Assembly: GCA_016200955.1 (NCBI GenBank)
Contig: JACQDU010000080.1
Location: 1 to 12,353, forward strand
Direction of reading: 5' to 3'
DNA: 12,353 bases
DNA from: a bacterium
Lineage (GTDB): Bacteria; Planctomycetota; J058; JACQDU01
Shown here: positions 6,070 to 12,353 of the stretch, piece by piece
Layout of the letters: every line of letters begins with the position of its first letter
How positions within the stretch are numbered: position 1 is the first letter of the stretch
Program-made: the position numbers and the translations under genes
The notes under the pieces: model-generated
What the model was told of the DNA's origin: nothing
Seen by the model: the letters and a program-made list of their open reading frames with translations, nothing else
The model's database searches: none

Positions 6070-7098
6070 ATGGACGACCTAAAGACGCCTCCCGCGACGC
6101 TCGTGGACGCGAAGGGCGCGCCGCACGAAGGCGCCTTCCGCGGGAGGATCGCGTCTCTCTCGCTCGAGGACGCGGTCGTGCCGGGCCTCGGCGTGCTCGC
6201 GCAGCCAGGAGGACCGCGCGCGCCGATCCGGCGCCTCAAGCGGAAGAGCTGGCGCTTCGCGGCCGTCTTCCGCGACGACCTCGTGCTCGCGGCGGCGGTG
6301 GGAGACGTGGGCTACCTGGGAGTCGCGTGGGCTTACGCCGCCGAGGGAGACCGTCTTCTCGAGAGAGGCTGGAAGTCTCCCGGCGCGGTCGGCATCCGCG
6401 TCGGGGCTTCCGACTCGGCGAGCGTCGCTCTCGCGCCGGGAAGGTGCCTCTCGCTCGCGACGACGCGCGCGGGAGGAGTCGTTCTCTCGCTCGACGTGCC
6501 GGGCCTGCGAGCGAGCCTCGACCTCGACGGGAACCTCACGCCGCTGACCGTCGTGAGCGACGTTGGCCGCGGCGAAAAGCTCCTGGGAGTCACGGTCAAG
6601 CAGGCGGGCCTCTCCGCTCGCGGGACGGTCGAGGTCGAAGGGAGAAGCTACACGCTCGACGACGCGAGAGCGTGCGTCGACTGGACCGAGGCCTTCTTTC
6701 CCCGACGGATCGACTGGTTCTGGGCGACGGCCGCCGGCCTCGCGGGCGAGCGAGCGGTCGGTCTGAACCTAGCGCGAGGCGTCCACGACGATCCCAAGGG
6801 GCGCTTCACCGAGAACGCGCTCTGGCTGGACGGGGAGCCGGCGGCGTTGCCGCCGGTGACGTTCCTCTCGAGGGCTCCCGGGCAAGGGCCGTGGGAGATC
6901 CGCTCCGAGGACCGCTCGGTGGACCTCCTCTTCGAGCCGCGAGGCGAGCGCAAGGAGGACGTGAACCTTCTCCTCGTGACCTCTCGTTACCGCCAGCCCT
7001 TCGGCTCTTACTCGGGGAAGCTCCGGGACGCTCTCGGGCGCGAGGTCAGGATCGAGCGTCTTCCCGGGATCGCCGAGGAACACTCCGCCGTCTGGTAG
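6070..7098 (+). CDS. DUF2804 family protein
   Basis: 342 residues, the usual length for DUF2804. Matching features in order: an N-terminal LVDAKGAPHEGAF segment, RLKRKSWRFAAVFRDDLVLAAAVGDVGYLGVAW (55-87), the DWTEAFFPRRIDWFWAT block (204-220), GLNLARG (231-237), ENALWLDG (248-255) and a C-terminal QPFGSYSGKL (309-318) with GIAEEH (333-338). The fold is probably a large beta barrel of the calycin type and the function is unknown; no enzymatic activity can be named. No signal peptide is seen. The ATG at 6070 is the first start that gives the family length; no strong ribosome binding site precedes it. It lies 74 bp after the propeller gene on the same strand and may share its transcript. Confidence 0.85.
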   Translation: MDDLKTPPATLVDAKGAPHEGAFRGRIASLSLEDAVVPGLGVLAQPGGPRAPIRRLKRKSWRFAAVFRDDLVLAAAVGDVGYLGVAWAYAAEGDRLLERGWKSPGAVGIRVGASDSASVALAPGRCLSLATTRAGGVVLSLDVPGLRASLDLDGNLTPLTVVSDVGRGEKLLGVTVKQAGLSARGTVEVEGRSYTLDDARACVDWTEAFFPRRIDWFWATAAGLAGERAVGLNLARGVHDDPKGRFTENALWLDGEPAALPPVTFLSRAPGQGPWEIRSEDRSVDLLFEPRGERKEDVNLLLVTSRYRQPFGSYSGKLRDALGREVRIERLPGIAEEHSAVW

Positions 7099-7124
7099 CG
7101 GTCCCGTTTCCATACAATGAGGCC

Positions 7125-7412
7125 ATGTCCAGGAAGTCGCGCGAGACCGTCCTCGCGTGGACCGACGGCGCTTGCCGCGGAAACCCCGGTCCCGGCGGTT
7201 GGGCCGCTCTCCTCCGCATGGGCGACCGCGAGCGCGAGCTCTCGGGCGGCGAGAGCGTGACGACGAACAACCGCATGGAGCTCATGGGAGCGATCGCCGC
7301 GCTCGAGGCGCTCAAGCGGCCGGTGAACGTCGTCCTCCACCGACCGCCGAGGCCGACCGCGCGGGCGAGAAGGACTCCGTCGCCGTCCGCGTCGACCTCG
7401 AGGGCCGGCTAG
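7125..7412 (+). pseudogene. rnhA: Ribonuclease HI, truncated after 72 residues
   Basis: RNase HI cleaves the RNA strand of RNA-DNA hybrids. From the ATG at 7125, AWTDGACRGNPGPGGWAALL (11-30) and TNNRMELMGAIAALEAL (48-63) match the family closely, with Asp14 and Glu52 as the first two metal ligands (Asp10 and Glu48 in E. coli). Homology stops at VVLH (69-72, ends 7340), exactly where TDSQYV with the third catalytic aspartate should follow. The frame then runs through unrelated, Arg/Pro-rich sequence to a stop at 7410-7412, giving 95 residues instead of about 150. This product cannot be active. A TACAAT (7113-7118) could be a -10 element but has no partner -35. The break is either a true deletion or an assembly join. 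Confidence 0.85.
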
Positions 7413-7684
7413 AAGTCGAGTGCGGCCTCGCGGGCACTCCCGCCGCGGAGAAGAAGGCGCCTCCCTATTGCGTGAGAGGCCCCGGCAACACCGGCGTTCA
7501 CTGCGTCGTGGGCTCGGGCGAGGGAGCTTGCCCGCACGCCTTCCTCGTCATCGAGCGCTCGAAGCTCAAGCTCACCGACCGCGCGGGCGGCACGAGGAGG
7601 ATCGAGACCGACGACTCGGGCAAGGGGGCGGCGACCGACGAGCTCAGGACGATCCTTCGCACGATCGGGACGATACGAGGCTAG
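7341..7684 (+). pseudogene. 3' remnant of an unrecognised gene fused behind rnhA
   Basis: In the frame ending at the TAG 7682-7684, about 113 codons after the breakpoint look coding: leucine is mostly CTC as in neighbours and the third position is mostly G or C. The residues include VAVRVDLEGRLEVECGLAG, then four cysteines (ECG, YCV, HCV, ACP) and a C-terminal FLVIERSKLKLTDR segment. The frame has no start codon between the breakpoint and a GTG at 7472, and upstream it runs into the wrong frame of rnhA, so its own 5' end is missing. I do not recognise the family. The cysteines would suit an exported, disulfide-bonded protein, but no signal sequence remains. The next gene starts two bases after its stop. 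Confidence 0.55.
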
Positions 7685-7686
7685 CC

Positions 7687-8229
7687 GTGCCGCCGAGCTT
7701 CAGCGTGGACTTGCCGGCGGGTCGCGTGCCGCGCTTCCCGGACCGCTGCATCGTCTGCCGCGAGCCCGGCCCCGGCTCGGTCTTCGAGGTTGGCACGCAC
7801 ACGCTCAGCATCGCGAGCGCGTTCTTCATTCACGGATGGGGAGCGAAGCACGTGGGCGCGAGCATTCCTGCTTGCGTGCGGTGCGCACGCGAGCTGCGTC
7901 GAAGCCGACGCGTGTGTACGGCCGTCCTGTGCATCTTGGCCATCGCGGCGGTGGCTCCCGTGTTCTACGTCATGGTGGAGATGGGCTTGCATGGCCCGCA
8001 ATACAAACTGCTGGCGATGGGAGCAAGCGTCGTCCTGCTCGCTCCCTGGATCGTCTGGGAGCTGTTTCACCCGCCGGTCTTCGATCTGACGGCTACGTCG
8101 AGCACGACCACGTACGAGCTCCGCGACCGCGAGGACGCGCTCGCGTTCGCGGAGCTGAACGGCGTCAAGCTCGACGGCGATCGGGGCGCCACAAGTCTTC
8201 GTGAGGCTGGCGTCGGGCGGCCGAGGTGA
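7687..8229 (+). CDS. Membrane protein with two CxxC pairs and two transmembrane helices
   Basis: 180 residues from the GTG at 7687; GAGG lies 6-7 bases upstream. Two CxxC pairs (Cys21/Cys24 in RCIVC and Cys63/Cys66 in ACVRC) could form a cytoplasmic zinc ribbon. They are followed by two hydrophobic helices, about 77-98 and 108-126, and a soluble tail with FDLTATSSTTTYELRDREDALAFAELNG (132-159). This matches the general pattern of uncharacterised zinc-ribbon membrane proteins, and I cannot give a function. Leucine codons are mostly CTG or TTG here, while neighbouring genes use CTC almost throughout, and GC at 7921-8040 is about 62 percent, so recent acquisition is possible. It starts two bases after the 3' remnant and ends 64 bp before the DUF1015 gene. 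Confidence 0.7.
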   Translation: MPPSFSVDLPAGRVPRFPDRCIVCREPGPGSVFEVGTHTLSIASAFFIHGWGAKHVGASIPACVRCARELRRSRRVCTAVLCILAIAAVAPVFYVMVEMGLHGPQYKLLAMGASVVLLAPWIVWELFHPPVFDLTATSSTTTYELRDREDALAFAELNGVKLDGDRGATSLREAGVGRPR

Positions 8230-8293
8230 GAGCGACCTCACGTGTTGAATCCGCACGCTTCCTGTGAGAGATGTCTCGCGCGAGGAGACGGCC

Positions 8294-9592
8294 GTGGCGA
8301 GGATCGCGCCCTTCCGGGGAGTGACTTACTCGAGGACGAGGGTCGGCGAGGAGAAGATCGGCGACGTCGTCTCCGAGCCTTACGACAAGATCGACCAGCC
8401 GCTCCGGCGGTCTTACCTCTCGCGACATCCGTGGAACTGCGTGCGGCTGATCCTCGGGAAAGACGAGGACTTCGCCGACGGCGCGCTCGCGGACCTCAAG
8501 GCCTATCCACGAGCGCGCGCTTACTTCGACGCCTGGATGAGCCAGGGCGTCCTCGCGCGGGCGGAGAGGCCGGCGCTCTACGTGGTCGAGACGGACTTCG
8601 AGCTCGACGGGCGGCGCCTCGTGCGGCGAGGCGTGATCGCGCGCGTCGAGGTCTCGGGCGACGACGTGAAGTTCCACGAGAGGACGTTCGCCGGCCCGAA
8701 GGGAGACCGCCGGCTCCTCCTCGACGCGACCGACGCCGAGTTCGACCAGGTCTTCTTCCTCGTCAAAGACGAGGACGCGAGCGTCGCCGGAGCGCTCGCT
8801 GACTCCACGAAGGGGCGCGCTCCCGACCTCGTCGCGAGGCCCGAGCCTGGCCGGCGCGATCGGCTGTGGGCGGTCTCGGAGCCGGCCGCGCTCGCGGGCC
8901 TGTCGCGTTCCCTCGAGCGGCGCGAGGTGACGATCGCCGACGGCCACCACCGCTTCGAGATGGCGCGCGAGCGCTGGCTCGAGAGGAAGAAAGCGGGGAA
9001 GGCGACCGAGGCCGACCGCTTCCGCACGGCCGCGATCTTCTCGACGAGCGACCCGGGTCTCACGATCCTCCCGACTCACCGGCTCGTCCGGCTCCCGAAG
9101 ACGATCCCGGCCGCCTCCGTGCCGGAGCGGCTCGCGGGCGACTTCGTGCTCGAGGAGGTCCCCGCTCCCGGCGGGCCCGAGGCATTCACCCGCCTCTCGC
9201 GCGGAACGATCGGGCTCCACGGGAGAGAGCTCGCGAAGCCCTGGCTCCTCCGGCCGAGGAAGGACCGCGATCCCGCGAAGGCCCTCGCGAGCCTCCCCGA
9301 GAGCGTGCGCGGCCTCGAGGTCTCGTGGCTCCACGGGCTCATCCTCGACCCTCTCGTGGGCGAAGCGAAGCACGACGTGGGCGACGTGATCGGATACCAG
9401 CGCGGCGTCCTCCCGGCGCTCGAGCGCGTCTCGAAGGGAGAATACGACCTCGCGTTCTTCCTCCCCGCGACGGCGGTCTCGGACGTCGTCCGCTGCGGGA
9501 AGGCCGGGGCTCGCGTGCCGCAGAAGTCGACCGATTTCTACCCGAAGCTTCTCTCGGGGCTCGTCATGGACGACAAGCGAGGCGAACAGTGA
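8294..9592 (+). CDS. DUF1015 family protein, possible ParB/SerK-like kinase
   Basis: 432 residues, full family length. The GTG at 8294 is chosen because GAGGAG (8282-8287) lies six bases upstream and the product then starts MARIAPFRGVTY, the standard DUF1015 N-terminus; an in-frame GTG at 8264 would add ten residues. Other family marks are VVSEPYDKID (25-34), SRHPWNCVRLILG (43-55), TIADGHHRFEMA (213-224) and VPQKSTDFYPKLLSGLV (408-424). The DGHHR box resembles the one in ParB-fold free-serine kinases (SerK, SbnI), so phosphotransfer to a small metabolite is a reasonable but unproven idea. As I recall, DUF1015 genes in other bacteria often neighbour serC and serA. Here the stop overlaps the start of a class V aminotransferase (GTGA), which fits that pattern. 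No signal peptide; cytoplasmic. Confidence 0.88.
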   Translation: MARIAPFRGVTYSRTRVGEEKIGDVVSEPYDKIDQPLRRSYLSRHPWNCVRLILGKDEDFADGALADLKAYPRARAYFDAWMSQGVLARAERPALYVVETDFELDGRRLVRRGVIARVEVSGDDVKFHERTFAGPKGDRRLLLDATDAEFDQVFFLVKDEDASVAGALADSTKGRAPDLVARPEPGRRDRLWAVSEPAALAGLSRSLERREVTIADGHHRFEMARERWLERKKAGKATEADRFRTAAIFSTSDPGLTILPTHRLVRLPKTIPAASVPERLAGDFVLEEVPAPGGPEAFTRLSRGTIGLHGRELAKPWLLRPRKDRDPAKALASLPESVRGLEVSWLHGLILDPLVGEAKHDVGDVIGYQRGVLPALERVSKGEYDLAFFLPATAVSDVVRCGKAGARVPQKSTDFYPKLLSGLVMDDKRGEQ

Positions 9593-10674
9593 ACGAGGCC
9601 GTCCAGTCCCATCCGCGCCTCTGGATCCCGGGACCCGTCGAGGTGGACCCGGAAGTCCTCGAGGTCCTCTCGACGCCTCTCATCGGGCATCGAGGGCCCG
9701 AGTTCAAGCAGCTCTACGACGCCTGCCAGCCAGGCCTGCGAGCGATCTTCGGGACCGAGCGCCCCGTCTTCGTCGCGACGTCCTCGGCGACGGGCGTCAT
9801 GGAAGCGTGCGTCCGGAACCTCGTCGCGAAGAGGTCGCTCCACCTCTGCTGCGGCGCCTTCTCCGAGCGCTGGTTCGAGATCGCGAAGGAGTGCGGGCGA
9901 GAGCCGATCAAGATCGAGGTCGACTGGGGCAAGGCCTTCCGCGCTCCCTTGCTGGACGAGGCTCTCAGGAAGAACCCGGACGTGGAGGTCGTCTTCCTGA
10001 CGCACTCCGAGACCTCGACCGGAGTGCTCAATCCGCTCTTCGAGGTCGCCGCCGTCGTGAGGCAGCGGCCGAAGCTCCTCCTCTGCGTGGACGCCGTCTC
10101 GTCTCTCTCGACGACTCCCGTGGACGTGGACAAGAACCGGATCGACGTATGCCTCGCGGGCACGCAGAAGGGCCTCGGCCTGCCTCCCGGGCTCACGGTC
10201 TTCCACGTGAGCGAGCGGGCCATGGAGGTCGCGAAGTCGATGCCGGGCCGCGGCCACTACTTCGACTTCCTCGCCTTCCAGAAGAACCACGAGGGCAGCT
10301 CGACTCCCACGACGCCGGCCGTCTCGCTGTTCTACGCTCTCCGCGTCCAGCTCGAGCGGATCCAGCGAGAGGGCCTCGACGCGCGCTACCGCCGCCACTG
10401 GCAGCTCGCCGCGCGCGCGCGCGCCTGGGCCAAGGAGCGGCTAGGGCTGTTCCCCGAGGACGGCTACGCCAGCTACGGCCTCACGTGCGTCGAGAACAAG
10501 AAAGGCTTCGACTGGAAGACGCTCGACGCCGAGATGCGCAAGCGCGGGCACGTGCTCGGGGACGGCTACGGGAAGCTCAAGGGGAAGACGTTCCGGGTCG
10601 CTCACATGGGCGACCTGACCATGGACTCCCTCGAGGCGCTCCTCGATGAGATCAACGAGGTCATGGGGCTCTGA
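9589..10674 (+). CDS. Class V PLP-dependent aminotransferase, SerC/alanine-glyoxylate type
   Basis: 361 residues, fold type I PLP enzyme. The GTG at 9589 overlaps the DUF1015 stop and the product opens with RLWIPGPVEVDPEVL, normal for the family. GHRGPEFK (33-40) is the substrate-phosphate or carboxylate loop, SSATGVMEA (65-73) the PLP-phosphate loop, CVDAVSSL (166-173) contains Asp168 that pairs with the pyridine nitrogen, and AGTQKGLGLPPGL (190-202) contains Lys194 for the Schiff base. FRVAHMG (335-341) carries the C-terminal arginine that holds the substrate carboxylate. The family includes phosphoserine, alanine-glyoxylate and serine-glyoxylate aminotransferases, and sequence alone does not decide which. 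The link to DUF1015 favours serine biosynthesis. The gene converges with the SGNH hydrolase gene across 6 bp, with no visible terminator. Confidence 0.9.
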   Translation: MNEAVQSHPRLWIPGPVEVDPEVLEVLSTPLIGHRGPEFKQLYDACQPGLRAIFGTERPVFVATSSATGVMEACVRNLVAKRSLHLCCGAFSERWFEIAKECGREPIKIEVDWGKAFRAPLLDEALRKNPDVEVVFLTHSETSTGVLNPLFEVAAVVRQRPKLLLCVDAVSSLSTTPVDVDKNRIDVCLAGTQKGLGLPPGLTVFHVSERAMEVAKSMPGRGHYFDFLAFQKNHEGSSTPTTPAVSLFYALRVQLERIQREGLDARYRRHWQLAARARAWAKERLGLFPEDGYASYGLTCVENKKGFDWKTLDAEMRKRGHVLGDGYGKLKGKTFRVAHMGDLTMDSLEALLDEINEVMGL

Positions 10675-10680
10675 GAGAGA

Positions 10681-11907
10681 TCAGCGCGAAGGGACGAGCT
10701 TCTTCTCGAGCAGGAAACCCGCGAGCCCGACCCCCGTCGTCTCCGCTCCCTTCGCGTTCAGGTGGCAGTCGTCGTACATGACCTCGAGCGACTTCGGCAG
10801 CGTGCGCGAGAGGTCGTAGACGGGGACGCCCTGCTCGGTGCCGACGCGCCTCGCGGCGTCGTTCAGCGACTCGAGCGCCTGGTCCATGAAGTCGGTCGGG
10901 TAGACCCGATCTCCCAGGAGGACCTGGAGCCACTGCCACTCCTCGACGCCGGGCTCTTTCGAGCCCCAGGTGCTCGGCTGGGTCATGAAGACGACGGGAA
11001 TGCCGTTCGCCTTCGCGGTGCCGGCGATGGTCCGGAGGTTGCTCGCATAGAACCGCTCGTCCACGCGTGGCCTCTCGTAGCTCAGGGGGCGCGCCTTTCG
11101 CCGCGCGACGAGCTTCCGGTAATTCGAGGTCGTCGGGATCTCTTCGAGCTGCTCCTTGTCCGAACGAGGGAGCACGTAATAGATCCGGCGCCCGAGCTGG
11201 AATTCGGTGAGCGTCATCTTGATGAGGAGAGGCAGCCGCGACTTCTCCGGGACGGGCTTCGGGTAATGGAGGTAGTCCTTGCCCGCGAGCTGCGCGAGGA
11301 GGTCGTTGATCCCCGAGAAGACGACGATCAGGTCCGGCTCCAGGAAGACGAGCCGGTGCACGATCATGGCCACGTGGTCGTAGCTCTTGTCGCCGTCCTT
11401 CCCGGCGTTCTCGACGACGACGTTCGTGGCGGGAGGAGTCTTCGCGCGAAGCTCGCGCTGGAGGACGCCCGCGATCGACTGCTCCTCGTCCAGGTAGAAG
11501 CACTCGGTCGTGCTGCCGCCCACGACGAAGACGCGGAACTCGCCCTCGGGCTTGGGAGAGGCGAGGTCGTCTCCCCGGAAGCCCGTGTTGTTCGTCTTCC
11601 AGACGTGCTTCCCCGACATCCCCGGGAGGCCGGGCTCCGCCTCGGTCTCGAGCGCCTTCGCTCCCGGCTCCCACCGAGCGTGCTGGGACGGAATGTAAGC
11701 GCTCGGCTCCTTCTCGGGCTTGTAGATCGCGTAAGGATCGGGGTAGTCGCGCCCCCACTTCCTGAGAGCGCCCTCCGTCGCGACGAGCGCCACGACGACC
11801 GTGAGCGCGCTCACGAGAGGACCGATCCAGCGGCGGCGCTTTCGAGGAGTGGGCGCCGCGGGCGGCGTCGCGCTCTCCTCTCCTCCCGGCTCGACCGCGT
11901 TCTCCAT
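10681..11907 (-). CDS. Membrane-anchored SGNH/GDSL hydrolase
   Basis: 408 residues. A short cytoplasmic tail with PRKRRRW is followed by one transmembrane helix (about 29-47), so the rest is probably periplasmic or extracytoplasmic. The catalytic domain has the four SGNH blocks: FVVGGSTTE with nucleophile Ser132 (127-135), ENAGKDG with Gly169 (166-172), VVFSGINDLL with Asn201 (195-204) and DDCHLNAKG with Asp379 and His382 (379-387). The TNNTGFRGDD segment (105-114) before block I is common in large SGNH proteins of this kind. Likely substrates are acyl or acetyl esters on cell-surface polymers or lipids, but this is inference. It lies 18 bp after yhbY on the same strand, with GAGAGG upstream of the ATG, so the two are probably co-transcribed. 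Confidence 0.9.
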   Translation of the reverse strand: MENAVEPGGEESATPPAAPTPRKRRRWIGPLVSALTVVVALVATEGALRKWGRDYPDPYAIYKPEKEPSAYIPSQHARWEPGAKALETEAEPGLPGMSGKHVWKTNNTGFRGDDLASPKPEGEFRVFVVGGSTTECFYLDEEQSIAGVLQRELRAKTPPATNVVVENAGKDGDKSYDHVAMIVHRLVFLEPDLIVVFSGINDLLAQLAGKDYLHYPKPVPEKSRLPLLIKMTLTEFQLGRRIYYVLPRSDKEQLEEIPTTSNYRKLVARRKARPLSYERPRVDERFYASNLRTIAGTAKANGIPVVFMTQPSTWGSKEPGVEEWQWLQVLLGDRVYPTDFMDQALESLNDAARRVGTEQGVPVYDLSRTLPKSLEVMYDDCHLNAKGAETTGVGLAGFLLEKKLVPSR

Positions 11908-11925
11908 GGACCTCTCGGCGAGCGC

Positions 11926-12219
11926 CTAGCTCGGGAGCTCGATGACCGGCTCCTCGGCGGCACGATAATAGAGCACGGTGCGCCCGAGCGTCGCCACGAG
12001 AGCGGCGCTCGTGCGCGCGGCGGCCTCCTCCGCGAGGGCGTCCTCGACCTGCTTCCCGACGCGCACCTTGACGAGCTCGTCGCGCGAGAGAGCGATCTCG
12101 AGCTCCCGGAGGAAAGCGTCCGAGAGCCCGCTCTTACCGATCTGGAGCTTCGGTTCGAGGGCGTGGCCCTTCGACTTGAGGAACGCTCGCTGTCTGGGCG
12201 AGAGCTCGATCGGTGCCAC
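11926..12219 (-). CDS. yhbY: YhbY family RNA-binding protein (CRM domain)
   Basis: 97 residues, the same length as E. coli YhbY, made of a single CRS1-YhbY (CRM) domain. LSPRQRAFLKSKGHALEPKLQIGKSG (6-31) holds the GKSG loop, the GxxG RNA-contact motif, followed by ELEIALSRDELVKVRV (39-54), ALVATLGRTVLYYR (73-86) and a short IELPS end. Family members bind pre-50S ribosomal particles and help ribosome assembly. The GTG at 12219 is chosen because GGAGG (minus strand, 12230-12226) sits six bases upstream. The frame remains open upstream to the window edge, but that part is Arg/Gly-rich and not YhbY-like. The SGNH hydrolase follows after 18 bp; no functional link between the two is known to me. 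Confidence 0.95.
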   Translation of the reverse strand: MAPIELSPRQRAFLKSKGHALEPKLQIGKSGLSDAFLRELEIALSRDELVKVRVGKQVEDALAEEAAARTSAALVATLGRTVLYYRAAEEPVIELPS

Positions 12220-12230
12220 CCTTCTCCTCC
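12220..12230 (-). promoter_or_regulatory. Ribosome binding site that fixes the yhbY start
   Basis: The minus strand reads GGAGGAGAAGG directly before the GTG at 12219. With GGAGG six bases from the start codon, it decides between this start and the longer open frame upstream. Confidence 0.75.
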
Positions 12231-12353
12231 TGGTTCTTCCCGAGAGCCCGGCGTTCGGCGCGTCTGGCCTTCGCCCGCGCCCTCTCCCGAACGCCTCACC
12301 GCCAGCGTCCAGCTTTCGCGGGCGCTTTCCCCCGCGCTCGCGCAGCTCAGCGG

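Noticed and set aside
8866..9588. Upstream extension of the aminotransferase frame
   Set aside because: It reads through the DUF1015 gene in the wrong frame; the family N-terminus begins at the GTG at 9589.
12220..12353. Minus-strand frame open from yhbY to the window edge, or the tail of another gene
   Set aside because: The in-frame stretch is Arg/Gly-rich with no YhbY similarity. A second frame that ends at 12296-12298 also has a stop near 12348, leaving only about 15 codons. Nothing there can be supported.

Overview
The window is dense, very GC-rich bacterial chromosome (several hand-counted lines run from about 60 to 80 percent GC). I see no phage, IS, CRISPR, tRNA or rRNA. Starts are often GTG, leucine is mostly CTC, and several neighbouring genes overlap by GTGA or are separated by only a few bases. 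The content (a pyrophosphate-type phosphofructokinase, DUF2804, DUF1015, a membrane-anchored SGNH hydrolase, YhbY) suits a high-GC Gram-negative-like lineage such as Planctomycetota or Myxococcota, possibly from a metagenome. That placement is only a guess, because nothing in the window is a phylogenetic marker.

Layout. 1-2745, minus strand: a PPi-type phosphofructokinase followed by a glycerol kinase that runs off the left edge, with palindromes in the 142-bp gap between them. 2746-2937: a divergent intergenic region with three consecutive hairpins, the last ending just before a strong ribosome binding site. 2938-10674, plus strand: a 3-methyladenine DNA glycosylase overlapping a TPR/winged-helix regulator; a secreted small protein, a five-repeat propeller-like protein with a basic tail, and a DUF2804 protein; a broken rnhA joined out of frame to the 3' end of an unrelated gene; a two-CxxC, two-helix membrane protein with different codon choice; and a DUF1015 protein overlapping a class V aminotransferase. 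10681-12219, minus strand: yhbY followed by a membrane-anchored SGNH hydrolase, which converges on the aminotransferase gene with a 6-bp gap. 12220-12353 holds no gene I can support.

How the genes may work together. The left pair feeds lower glycolysis and glycerol use. The glycosylase-regulator overlap suggests a repair gene with a co-translated regulator. The DUF1015-aminotransferase overlap points to serine-family amino-acid metabolism. No complete novel defence or biosynthetic system is evident. The best leads are the structured leader of the glycosylase gene, the glycosylase-regulator pair, the DUF1015 pair, and the rnhA breakpoint, which may be a real deletion or an assembly chimera.
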